Positions 1 through 12,900 of a stretch of 64,000 bases of DNA are shown in pieces. Position numbers and translations under genes: made by a program. The notes under the pieces were generated by a model. The model made no database searches and was not told the DNA's origin. It worked only from the letters and a program-made list of their open reading frames with translations. Source of the stretch: Branchinecta lynchi (Eukaryota; Arthropoda; Branchiopoda; Anostraca; Branchinectidae); contig JAKZAP010000021.1 of assembly GCA_023053575.1 (NCBI GenBank), forward strand, positions 4,361,790 to 4,425,789. Reading direction: 5' to 3'. Numbering within the stretch: position 1 is the first letter of the stretch; every line of letters begins with the position of its first letter.

Positions 1-55
1 GATAACGGACATACGAAGCAACGCATTTTTATCGGGTGTTCAGGCCTATTTTAGT

Positions 56-445
56 GAAGAAGTGTTTTGTAACGTCTCATACGAGGCGAGTCTGGCGTCA
101 CTAGGCCTGGCTACCTTATCAAACAGACGGCATGAACTTCTCATGGCTTTTGGGAGGTCCTGTCTGTCGTCGGAGCTCTTTCGCAACATTCTGCCAGATT
201 TCCAGCCAACAGCTGAAAATAAACGCCCCACTCGAGGATTAAATTCGGGGAAACAAAAGTTAAAGCTCCCTCCTGCAAATTGCAGTGTTCGGTATGACCG
301 TTCATTCGTCCCGTACTTTTGCAAAAATTTTAACAGTGACTTGACTCAAATTGTGACCCAAGTGTTTGTATCTTTGACGTGCCAGTGCTATTCGTTTTTG
401 GATAATCATGGCTAATTAATAAAATTGATTTGATTTGATTTGATT
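56..445 (+). mobile_element. LINE 3' end (RT C-terminus) with (GATTT)n tail
   Basis: The frame at 62-415 carries LGLATLSNRRHELLMAFGR, SSELFRNILPDF and RYDRSFVPYFCKNFN, the usual C-terminal region of CR1/jockey-like RT proteins, followed by AATAAA and a GATTT-repeat tail. It is 5' truncated. Flanks 1-55 and 446-490 match the unbroken repeat at 42780-42880, so the LINE inserted into that repeat. Confidence 0.7.
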
Positions 446-717
446 AGACTGTCACATCTCAGCCCTATTAGGTTGAACTTTAAGAGACTTTGAATACTTT
501 TGATGACCAACTCTCTTTGCCGATGCAAAAACGGCGGGTACCCAGACGAAGATCCAGAAGCGGGTATCACCTCTGCTCCCGAAGATCGCCGTGATTTTTT
601 GACACAGGATTTGAGTTGTTAAGTTTGAGTAGCTAGTAATCCGTTTTCTCGTTCTTCCTGAGGATCACTGGCGTGTTTTGTACTAAACATCATCTAGCGA
701 GTATTCTATCTTCGTAG
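420..717. repeat. Dispersed repeat in first visible intron
   Basis: About 480-710 matches 10600-10830 and 47755-47960 (blocks GCCGATGCA-AATCTCCGG, GAGTTTGAGT, TTCTTCCTGAGGATCACTGG, GTGTTTTGGAC) and partly 59268-59330. It may be the 3' end of an unrecognised element. No sulfatase first exon was seen here. Confidence 0.55.
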
Positions 718-905
718 GTTCACAGACTTTCACGCGGGCGCGGCGCGATGCACGCCATCTCGCGCCTCTCTTCTAACTGGTCGACTCGGGATTCGGACGG
801 GAGTTGTGTCAAACTTCAACGTTCATGCGAAAGGTGGCATCCCCGTTGAGGAAGAGACTGTAGCCGAAGTGCTAAAGCGAGGTGGTTATGATACTCATAT
901 GATCG
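718..905 (+). CDS. Sulfatase exon with catalytic cysteine
   Basis: The acceptor AG is at 716-717 and the donor GTAAGC at 906. The exon encodes [19 protein letters not shown] followed by TGR, then [24 protein letters not shown], matching the sulfatase signature and the helix before GKWHLG. It starts with the last base of a split codon and ends with one base (G) that pairs with GA of the next exon. Confidence 0.93.
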
Positions 906-3900
906 GTAAGCAAAACATTAGAATATATTAACCTTGTCCCGTACACTTTTCAACCTTAACACGACGATATAAAGCTAAATAGCTGTTGTAAACCGAATTT
1001 GCTTGTTTTCTTTTCCCCGTGGATAGCTCTCTACAGTACGTTAATGTGTCTATGGCTGTGCTGTCACAGTAAGCTGTATTGAGTAGAGTGTTTGTTTATA
1101 AACAATTCACTCTTGCGGCCGCTGTGGCTGGTTTTCGATTTTCACCGTTCTGTGCCAGGGTTGGTCACCAAAAGTAACGTCGTACACCCTGTAAAGTAAC
1201 CCAAAAGTATCTCAAAGTAACCCAAAGTAACCCCATGTAACCCAATGCAATATAACCCAAAGTAACCCAATGTAACCAAAAGTAACCCAAAGTAACCCTG
1301 AGTAACCCAAAATATCCTGAAGTAACTCGTACACCCTGGTTCTTGGTGACCAACCCTGGGTTCTGTGTGGAGTTCAGAACTCGTGAACCATGACAGGTAT
1401 AAAGTTGAAACTTGGTGTGCGTATTGGCGTTGGGGGTCTAGTTGTGCCTTTTGGGGGCCAAGTTTAGTTTCGATCCTCCGCGTTAAGCATGTCACAAGAT
1501 TTCCGGTTCCCTCCGGACGACAGTTGTCGAGCCGGTCCGGACTTGACACGAAGCCTTTGAGAAACGTGCTCTAGCCAATTATCAAGTTTCATTCGGATCC
1601 GAAAACCCGTACGAAAGTGTGCGTGCCTAAATATCCTGGATCCATCCTCCCTTCACTCCCCCAAGAGGGTCAGATCCAGGAATTTACAATTTCTGAGTCA
1701 ATCTATTGGGGTCCCTCATACGCCTGACAAGTTTCATCGTGCTAGAACAACAGGAAGCACCCGAACTCGCGATCACCGAGTTTCTGGGAATCCCCCCCTC
1801 CAACTCCTCCACGGTTGTCGGATAAGGACTTGGTTTCAAATGAAACAACCTGTGAGACACGTTCTCTTGCGAGTTAGCAAGTTTCATCTGGATCGGGTAA
1901 GCTCGTTTGAAAGTTTTGCGTACCTCAGTATTCTGGGTTCTCCCTCCGTCTACTCCCCTCAGGATGGTCAGATCTGGGAATTGACAGTTCCAAGTTGCAT
2001 TCAGGGCTGATCATACGTTCGAAAGTTATATATGCCTCAAGTTTCTGAATTCCTCTAGCTTCGTTCCTGCAAAGTGTTGTCGTATCCGGGAAGTGACAAT
2101 TTGTTAGTCAATCTGCTCGGGTCCTTCATGCCTGACAAGTTTCACCCTCCTAGCACACCTTGAAGTATCCCAACTCGTTATCACAGGACAGACAGACGGA
2201 CGGAAAAGCTTCGGCTCCAGGGACATAAAAATAAACTTGCCGTAAATGACCAAACTGACCCCACACAAAATATTCTGTCCGCACTATAGGGCGTATTCTC
2301 GCCGTTCCCCAAGGACTCCACTTGAGGAGTCCCCGCGTTTTTGTTTGTCCCAGGAACTCACTCCGGGTATCCTCGCGAGTCCCCACGGACGGGAAATGCT
2401 CCGATTATCATCACCATCATCAAAAAGGCTTTCAGATTCGGAGGGGAATCAGTTTTTGCTGGTGTTGGTGCAATGTAAAATTAACTGAAAACAATCCGAA
2501 TAAACAAAACAAAAAACAAAGTGGATCCAGACCAATTTCGTCAACTGCATATTTTTTTTTTTTAACAAAAATTCATTTTGGAAGCGTTCCCCTTGTTCCG
2601 GTTGTTTCTCCACGCGGATTCTGTACGCGTAGTCCGCGTGGAGTGACTCCATCTAATTTTGCCGTAACCTTTGATTCCCCGAGGAGGGAACGGCGAGAAT
2701 ACGCCTATAGTTCCCTTGCTGAGTCTTTGTTATTTGTAGGAAAATGGCACCTTGGCTTTAGCTATGATCACCACCCCCTGCGACAGGGCTTCGACTCCTA
2801 CCTTGGTATCCCCTACAGCAACGGCATGGGTTGTATTGACACCACAGGCAGTGATAAGCCATCTTGCGGCAGCTGCGGCACTTTGGTTGACGGTATTCCC
2901 CTGTCTGGCGCACCGTGCTTTGCTGACATTGCCTTACCACTGGTAGCAAATGATACAGTCCTTGAACAGCCGACTGATTTGTACAACTTGTCGGAAAAGT
3001 ATGCATCCCATGCGGAGGATATTATCTTAAAAAGGTAAGCGGAAAAAAAGCTTAAAGCACAAGTCCGAGTAGAAACAGATTATTCCAAAATTAGAAACTC
3101 CTTTTTTTTCTCACATGGGATAAACCGGTATTTCTGACCAATTAGCTCCTCGGAAGTAGTAAGCGGGAGCCTGATCTGCATTGAAAAGAGCAAACACAAT
3201 AAATAAAGGTGACTGTAAAACATACATTCAAACGATACGCCAAAAACGGATACATCAGCTACAGTGCTTTAGCAGCGATATGTCAGCACGTCTTGGCAAG
3301 GATCCTTGTCAGGCTGTTGGAAAGAGACAAACACGATTAATGAAAAATCAACGTTGTGTCGTTGGCAGAGGCGTCCCTAGCCTTTCTTCGTCGGGGGGGG
3401 GGGGGGGGACCTGGTAAAAGTGACCGAATCGGTACCGGATTTTACCTGATTTTCTTTTCTTCTAAAAACACAGCGAGCTGCCTTCAGCTTGAAGTATACA
3501 ATGTAAAAGTTGCATAATATGTATGAAATCAAGTCTAAACAGCAAATTTGGTGCGTTTCAGGGATACGCCGTCAAAAATCTGCCGACAAAAAATGCCGCC
3601 GTCGCTTTACGGCGTTTGTACCCTAAAGTGTCGTGACGGGCCAGCCAAACTTGAGTGGGGTTGAAAGACTATTTTTTGCCATATACCGATAAAACCAGTT
3701 TCGTAAAATACGCAAGTTTCGGGCTCGCACACGATGATGTTTATAATATCACTCTTCACTTTCAGTGCAAGCTTGGCAATTCACTGAATGACCTGAGACT
3801 TAACAGCAAATGTAGCAAATGTTTTTTTTGCCTTTCGGTAAGGTAAAGCCGACCGCATCAGGCCCACTATTGCAATGTAGCAGCCCTATCCTACGACAGC

Positions 3901-6900
3901 CCACGATTTTGGGGTCTCAGATTGGTGGATCGGAAAGACATTGTCACGGAACTGAATTTAAAGCTCGGGTTCATAGACCGGGTAACATCTACAGAGGAAT
4001 AGTTCGCGATAGTTCTGTAACATAATGACTACAATAGCTGTATGATTCGCTTCAACAATTACTTGGGGACATCCGTTTTAGTAGCATTCGGAGACGGACA
4101 GCCACGAGCGTGTCTACTTCTTCATGTGTCTACTTCTCTATAAGGTAGATTCGTAGTTCAGGTTCGGATTAAAAGTAATTTTGGATGGGACAATGTCTTA
4201 GCACCTTCATTCTTTCACTGAATCTGCCAGAGAGGTAATGTATGAATCCCAAGTTAGAGTGACAGAAATGGCTCCAAAATTCAAAAATACAGCATAATAT
4301 CCAAGTTTTCTAGCACCATGCACTTTGCGACGACGAGACTCTTCGTCCCTAAATTTGCTATGCGATTATGACATCCTCTACTGCCATACAGAACAACAGG
4401 ATATCCGGAAATGTTTACAAGACCGAGCACTCCGCCATGTCGATCAGCTATGAAGCTCGATATAAATTTTGGGGGTCGATTTAAAAGTCTTGCAAGGATT
4501 CGTTTCGAAAATGTCGATGTTTTCGGTTTTGTCTGGCACTTGCGACCGGATTATTCGGATTAACGGCATGAAATCTGCCACCAAACCATTTCCCTTGATC
4601 GTGTTAGTCGCTACTACTTCGCTTTGACAGCCTTCTAAATGTAGTGTTGCGAATGAACTCGGGAAAACTTGACTTGGTAGGCTACCCGAACGATGTGCCA
4701 AATACAACCAGAATCTTTTTATAGCTTCTGATTCAGCATAAACGCTGCGACCGGTTTTGGTTTTCGAGTGCTTGGCCTTTTTATTTCGCAATCTATAGGC
4801 TTTACTTCTAATCTTGAAAAAGGGATTGTGTTTTCCAGCGAAATATGCTTCCAGTCAGAGATGGGCGAATCAAACAGTCTGGACACATTTTATAGGCCTA
4901 AAAAGGGAGTTTTTTCGCTTTTATAAGGTCAAGCCCTCATCTCCAGCTTTGTCACCACCCAAATTCAGATTCAGCATGGTCGATATAGTCGGAAACTATC
5001 GTCAAACTGACTGTGTCTTTCTGATCACCTAGTCGTCACATTTTAGGGGTCTGGCGCCCGGACTAAAAGCTTGTTCTTTTCTATGCAGATCGATATTTTT
5101 TATGAAAGTATTTCTTTTTTCCAGTAAAGATCCAAGTAAGATCCGGGGGACAACTGCTGTTTTCTGATCTTTTTTTTCTTTCAGCAAAGACCCATATTTT
5201 CTGTACATGGGTCTGGCACAGCCTCATACGCCACTCACTCCATCTACGGCATTTAAAGGAACTAGCAAGCGCGGCTTTTACGGAGATTCACTTCGGGAGA
5301 TGGACTGGATTATTGGAAGAGTTGTTAACGCCACTAGACAAAGTGGCAAGGATACCATAGTCTGGTTCATGAGTAAGTACTGCTCATAGGAATAGTTTTT
5401 TTTACGAGGCCAGAATAGTCGAGAGAATAACGCTGAACTTTAAGACACAAAAAATTAACTTAGAAATTTACTTTATAACTTTTTGGGTGTAGATCCCCAA
5501 ACGAATGTGAATGTATATATGCATGTATATATGCCACCTTTTGTGTGATTGTAGAGAGTTACGGGGGCTAAGGGAGGAGATTTTCGGGGTGGGGGGAACT
5601 GATAAGAAATGGATTATTAAAATGATGGGGAGTAAAGATTTTAAAGAAATAAGAACTATTGGGAAGTTCCTCAGGTTAGCTTTTAAACACCGCAAAGATT
5701 TCTTCTGATGGGGAAATTGTGTTTTTAGTGTTAAGAAAGTATTCAGTGTAAATTAAAAATATTAAGAGTGTGTTAGTGTGTATATGCGCATGTAAGATTG
5801 TTTACTTTTTGTTTCGTTTTGTTGCATGATGGCCGGATGGCTTTAATGTGCAAATAAATCATTCATAAATCATTCATTCATTCATTGTAGTGGACAAGCA
5901 ACTTACGAAAGCGCTGGGATGGTTGAACCGAGGGGTTGACGAGGAAGAGCTTCTCATGCAATGCGTAGTGAGTTTATTGTAATATGTGAATTTTTGTCTG
6001 AATTACTTTCCTGCAGCTGCAGATACGACCAACGGCCCACAAACATATATTCATAAATTAGTTCTTCATAAAGGCCTTCCACTTCACGACTTTATCAGAG
6101 ATCCTCAAATACCATGTTTCTTGATTAAAACTAACTCCTTTCTATATATAGTGATGCCAGTCTCCAGTCTTTAAAACCGTGATCCACAATCTTTTTATGG
6201 CACTTGCCTTCCGGCCAAGTGTCATATACCAATCACTTTTCCGTCGGTCGGTCTGTCGGTCGTCGGTCGGTCGGTCCGGTGATCGTGAGTTAGGGTACTT
6301 CCAGATGTGCTAGGATGATGAAACTTGGCAGGAATATTGTAATGAGAGGAGCCCCTGCGCCCCCTCACTCGGAAATGACCAAAGGGACCCGACCAAACTG
6401 ACTTGGAAATAGTCACTTCCCCGATCTGACCATCGTGGGGGGAGTGGAAGGAGGGAGAATCCGGAATATTGAGGCACCCTTAACTTTGGAACGGGTGATC
6501 GGATATGAATGAAACTTGATACGTGGGAAGAAAACATGCTTCGCATGTCCCATTTTACGTCCGAACCGGATCCGACAGCTGTGGGGGGAGTTGGAGGGGG
6601 AGGTACCGGAAATATCGTGACACGCTTAGAGTGGAGGGATCGGGACGAAACTTGGTGGGAAGAACAAGCACATATCCTTGATTCATCGTTGACATAACCG
6701 GAACGGATCCGGGCACTGTGTGTGTGTGGGGGGGGGGGTATAGGCTAGAACCTAGAATTCCGGTTGTCACGGGTTAAGGTACTTCCAGATGAGCTGGGAT
6801 GATGATACTTGGCAGGCATACCAGGGACCCGACCAAGCTGAGTTGAAACAGTCACTTCCCCGATTAGACCATCGTGGGGGAGTGGAGGGAGGGGAAATCC

Positions 6901-9900
6901 GGAATATTGAGGTATGTGTAACTTTCGAACGGATGATCGGATCTGAATGAAACTTGATATGCGGGAAGAACACATGCCTCACATGTCCCGTTGTACTTCC
7001 GGACCGGATCCGCCAGTTGTGGGGGGAGTTAAGAGTGGGGTACCGGAAATATCGTGACACGCTTAGAGTGGAAGGATCGGGATGAAACTTGGTGGGAATA
7101 TCCTTGATACATTGTTGACATAACCGGATTGGATCCGTGCACTCTGGGGGGAGGGGGGTGGAGGCTGGGTCCTGCATTTCCGGTTATAACGGGTTAAGGT
7201 ACTTCCAGATGTGCTAGGACGATGCAACTTGGCAGACTTATCAGGGACCCGACAAGGTTGACTTAAGAAAAGTCATTTCTCCGATCCGACCATCGGGAGG
7301 GGGGGGGGCGGAGGGATGGGAAATCCGGGATCTTGAGGCAACCGGGATCTTGAGGCAAGCATAACTTTCGAACGGGACATCAGACACAAACAAAACTTGA
7401 CAGTTGGAACGAGCTCGTGTCGTGGATTTACCATTTCGTGTCCGGACCTGATCGGATAACTCTGGGTGTGGGGGAGGTTTGGATGGGGACTGGAAATCGC
7501 GGAACAGGCTTAGGACCGGGACAAATATTAGCTTTTACCATTACCTACTACGTATTCTTGCAAGTGCCATATGAGCTTACAGCTCTTGTTTGTCCAGGAA
7601 AGCGCCATAAACGTTGAAAAACGCAAATACATCATCCTCCCTAGAAATTGCTACCCGAAGTTCCTAACCCTTTTGATCACCACCTGGATGCGGTTCGGTG
7701 ACACCGGGAATCTTAATTTCCTTCCTTGAGCATAATGAATCATCACTGAATAATTAGTAATGTTATATCTGTGTGTTTAATTATCAGCTTGTCTAAGTTC
7801 ACCCTTGTGAATTTTTTCTGTGTCTCCTTTCATTTTTATTCTTTTCTTGCTGGAAATTAGTTGCCATGTAGGACAAGAATGTATCAAGCCTGAAACCTTG
7901 TCCTACCTTGGTCTTGGACCAGAACAGAGGTGTGCATAAAGCGTAATCTGAAGAATTAGGGTTAAAGGTTATCCTGTTATCCTAAAATTATCGTGTTGGC
8001 ACTTGTATTTGTGTTTCTTTTAGTTGTTAATTATCTTGTCTTAAGTTCTCGTGCTGATGTTGTTATTTGTTTGTTTGTTTTTATTTGCCCCACCTTAGGC
8101 TAGGGTTTTATTAAAAGATTTTTTTTTGCAAATCAATCTGCATTAACGAATCGTCATTTTCTTGTGCCGCTGGCATGTCTGTCGCTTTTGTTGAATTTTA
8201 GTTTTTCTACAGTTGGCAGTAGAATTTTACCTAACCTTACATTACCGTTTGCTTTTTACTATTTTCACCCCCCCCCCCCCCGTGGTGAATTACAAATCTT
8301 CTGACCTGTCAAATCTCCTTCTTTACAAAATCCTTGTTAATCACTTCATTTCAGTTTTTCGCCTTCAGCGCTAGTCAAGATTTGTTTGGGTCGGCCAGAA
8401 TTTTTTTTTTTGGTCTTGAGACGTCAGCGAGCAAGCGCTCCCAAACCTAGTTTCGTCAATTCCGAGGACGCCCCGATGAAAAATTTGTAGCCTGCGTAGT
8501 AGTATTTTAGGAATGCAAAAACGTTGCATGTAATACTATCTAATAGCAAAGAATACTATCATTTAATGTGCCTCAGACTGGTCCAATCTTATGTAGTAGT
8601 ATCCACTGGCATCCTGTCTTGCCATAGTAGCATCCAGTCTTGCTAATAGTAGCATATGATGTAACACGATGCAGTAACACGATAGCCTTGAAGTAGAAGC
8701 ATGTAGTAGCATCGTTAGTACTGCATGCTACTTTTTCGTACTACTTCATAGTACTATTTTGAGATAAATTTTTCATCGGGGCTGGCCGAGGGAAGTTGGC
8801 TTTTCAGTTAAACTTTAAACCTGCGTAACCAAATGTCCTAGGCTCCTCACTGATCTTCCCACTTACCCTATTTCGCTATTTTCGATGGCTCTCGTGCTCC
8901 CGCTGATTAATCAGGAAAAGCTCCATCAGAACAAGACCAAAGGTTTCGATGAGATCCCCAAAAATTCATATCTGATCCAGATCTTGTAGATATCCGGTCT
9001 TCGCCAGACTTCCTGAAAATTTTAACTGTTGAAATTTAGATCTGAGGAAACCAAGTTCAAATATGGATTCAGTGTGTGTATTTACTCCTATACGTCACAT
9101 ATACTTTGACGAAATTGATCAAAACTTCGAGCTGCCTTACTTCTGACAAATTTTCCGATTTATGCCGGATTCTTGGCGAGCTGCTTGTCCGTTAAAAAAA
9201 AGCGCAAGAAGGAGCTCACCATATCTCCTTACCCAACTATATCGAACCTCTAACCAATTTCAGATAAAACTTTAACTCTTAACAAACACCGTGTCTCCTT
9301 ACCCCTAAATTGAACCTCTAATCTACTTCAGATTAAACTTTTATTTTTCACAAATTTTCTGTTTTTTGCCGGATTCCGGGTTTTGCGTCCCTTTATTCGA
9401 ACCAACCCACCCCTAAATATAGGGCTACAGAGCCCATTTTCGAGCTTTACCTGTACTTTGACCCAAAGAGTCCGTGTGCCAAATTTGAATAAAATATCTC
9501 AACCCCCTCGAGAGTTATCGTGCTAACAGACGGACAACTTTTACGAAGTCATAGGTATCCCTCCACTTACGTTTTGGGATCCCAAAAGACGTTTATGTAA
9601 ATTTTCCCTATTTTTGCTAGAAGTCTAGAAGTCCTGCAAGGGGTGAAACAGCCAAATCTAAGTGTGTTGTGTGAAACTAATTTTAAATATGAGGGCAGAT
9701 AGCTTGCCACTTGGTGAAAGACGAAAGTATTTGGGAAGTGTTAAGGAGAAATCTGGTCCTTACTTTTGTCCAATGTGCGGTGAGGGAGATGAGGATCTAA
9801 TTCATTTCATGTGTGGACGTGAGGGAGGAAATTTTTAAGGGAGGGATTCATGGGAGGAAGTGGTTTAAATATTATGCGGAGTAGGGGTTTTCTTAGTATA

Positions 9901-12900
9901 AGAAACCTGGCGAGGTTCCTCAGAGTGGCCAGCTTCACTGGAAAAAGTGTTTGAGTGGGGTTTAGTGTAGTAGTGTGACCGTTTATTTTTGTGTTACATG
10001 TTGTTATTTATGTGTGTTTGTTATGGCCTTTCAAGGCAGATAAATATCATATCGTATCATATCTGTTTTGTAGGTGATAATGGCCCTTGGGCGGCAAAGT
10101 GCATGTTCGGCGGCTCAGTTGGACCCTTCATAGGCGCCTGGCAAACCCAAGCCGGGGGCGGAGGGAGCGTAGCCAAAGGAACGGTCTGGGAGGGCGGTCA
10201 TCGAGTGCCATCGATTGTTTACTGGCCAGGACGGGTGAAGGTAAAACACAAGAATCATATATATGTTCCCGATGAAAAGTTTGTCTCAAAATAGTACTAT
10301 GAAGTAGTACGAAAAAGTAGCATACAGTACTAATGATGCTACTACATGCTTCTAGCTCAAGGGTTCCGTGTTACTGCATACTACTATGAGCTAATATTAG
10401 CAAGACTGGATGCTATTATGGGAAGACAGGATGCTACTGTATACTACTACATAAGATTGGACCAGTCTGAGGCACATTAAATGATAGAATTCTTTGCTAT
10501 TGTATAGTATTACATGCAACTTTTTCGTACTACTACCATACTACTACGCAGGCTACAAATTTTTCATCGGGTTTGGACACACCGCAGAGCATGGCAATTC
10601 GTACAAGTCGTTCCCAATACTCTTGACGACTATCTCTCCTTGCCGATGCAGAATCTCCGGCCTCTCCGGGTATCTAGCGGAAGAAAGGCAGAAGTGGTGT
10701 CAAAGCTGCTGCCAAAGATCGCGGTGATTGATTGACCGAGGATTCGAGTCGTTGAGTTTGAGTCGTACGGACACGCTTTCTCCTTCTTCCTGAGGATCGC
10801 TGTCGTGTTTTGGACATAGTCATATAGAGTATCTACCGTAAAGCTTTATAACTGCATTAAATCAACCATGTCATTCACTCTTTGTCTCCACTCCGGCTGT
10901 GTATTTCACTCACTAAACCCTCGTTTTCACATAATTTGTTTCCTGTTACTGATGATGAGGATTTTGTTTATGACCCGTCAAAATAAACACAAGGCACAAA
11001 GACGGAGTAAATAATAAAGAAAAAAAGAAAAGAAAACACGAAAGAGAACTAACTACACAGTAACTTTTACCCCACAAGTAAACCAAGAGGGTTTTCCAGT
11101 CGTGATCAATATTTTGGCTATAAGTTTCTATTTGTTTCTCCACTGCTGTTAGTGGATCACTAATTTGATAACGACTGGAATTTTTTGAGTTTCTCGTCAA
11201 ATGGGGGAGGCGTAATATATTTACCAAAAGATAGAATATTGACCAGATTTTTGTTTGGCTGATTTGGTGAGAAATCTCCAAAAGGTGAAGTATACAGGAC
11301 GTGAGGGAGGGCGATTGAACTGTAGATAGCCGCGAGGACGGGACGTTGAAAACTGCGCTTATTAGATACCACAGATCCGTATGCACGTGCTATGTATAGT
11401 GCACATTTTTGTGCAAATTCGGAAGCAGATGCCGCCAAAGGTGACGTCACAATTAGTAGAATTCTACTATAAAAGGCAGATGCGTAAATTTCCAGTTTAG
11501 TAGAGCAAAATAACACTAGGGAGTGACGTCAAGACATGATAAAATTGACAGACACTCGAATAGCAGCGATACTAGCACCACTAGCGATAGAGAAAATCCT
11601 TACTGAAATTCGTTCAGTCGTTCACCAACACTGGCTGCGGTAATTTTGTATTCTGAGCTTTGCAAAAATAAATGACACAGCCTTCATTGTTTTCTTGTCA
11701 TCCGCAGACCGCTCCTTTGCTTTAGTATAAATTTGTAAGCCCCAAGTTTGTCTCGCTTTAAATGTCGAAAGCGTAGTTGGTGGCTCTACGAGTATGGCCC
11801 GTTTGCAAAGCATGGAAAGCATAGGTCTTGGCGTTACTCTCTAGTGTTATGTTGCTCTATTTCGGACACTGAAACGAAGAGGAAAGAAGTGCAAACTAAT
11901 TCCAACAGTTCGAATCGCCAATTTTAGAACACACGGCGTCACAGACTTGACCAAAACAATTTTTTTCTCAATTTTCGGCAAAGTTGTCACTCTAGTTTGA
12001 ATTTCCCGCCGACGAGTCCCAGTCAAATTATCAGACCGACCAATGAGCCCTCTACCCCGACGAAAAGGTTGCAGCCTGCGTAGTTGTATGATAGTTGTAC
12101 GAAAAAGTTGCATGTAATACTATGTAATAGTAAGAAATACTATCATTTAATGTGCCTCCGACTTGTCCAATCTTAAGCAGTAGTGTCTAGTAGCATCCTG
12201 TCTTCCCACAGTAGCATCCAGTCTTGCTAATAGTAGCGTGTAGTAGAATGCAGTAACACGGTAGCCTTAAAGTAGAAGCATATAGTAACATCAGTTAGTA
12301 CTGCATGCTACTTTTTCGTACAATTTCATACTACTATTACGAGATAAGCTTTTTATCGGGACTAGCTTTAATTGGAAACATATCTCGTGTGTTAATCAGC
12401 CACTCTGGTTCGAACACTGCGAACTTCTAGCGGTAAGTTGGCCCTCTTTCACATTGGTCCTTTTCAGGCACAATCTGGAAAAAAAACCCCGTGTGATCTA
12501 ACACAGAGCCTTGAGTATCGGCGAGTTAAATTCATCTATAGGAGGAGTTGTCAACCTTGACCTACGTAACCTCGAAATTAGCATCAGATATCTTACAAAT
12601 TTCTGTGCAGTCCTAACTAGGTCCTACGTCATCAAAGGACGTCATCCTCGCAGTACATAGTGTTTCTGCTCTGCTGGTCTGAGATAGTTGACCACTTTAC
12701 AACTAAGCTATGCTTGCAGAAAATTACACGCGGCTTCAGCTGTGTTTAGCCTCTTTCCATCTCCCTGGGCTTAGATGTCATTCTTGGCAAAATTTGCAAA
12801 ACCGGTCTCTATCTCTTTGGCTTTAGGGAGGAGTTTCGACCGACCAGCTTTCCTCCAGCCTGGACATTTTACCAACCCTGGCGAAGTTGGGAGGAATCAG

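Noticed and set aside
1184..1328. Possible interstitial telomere repeat
   Set aside because: The unit is about ten bases (AAAGTAACCC) and degenerate, not TTAGGG or a known variant.
1142..1549. Tyr/Trp/Leu-rich minus-strand frames
   Set aside because: Produced by the AAAGTAACCC minisatellite.
2322..3038. 238-codon frame entered as a single gene
   Set aside because: Only 2740-3034 is coding (sulfatase exon); the upstream part is transposon sequence and the acceptor at 2739 is clear.
4444..4791. 115-codon minus-strand frame
   Set aside because: No motif, splice partner or promoter; length is unexceptional in 2 kb of intron.
5889..5966. Exon-like segment (acceptor ATTGTAG, then [20 protein letters not shown], donor GTAGTG)
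   Set aside because: It does not correspond to any part of ARSA between the flanking exons, and its acceptor is partly made by the LINE tail. Kept only as a possible cassette exon or chance.
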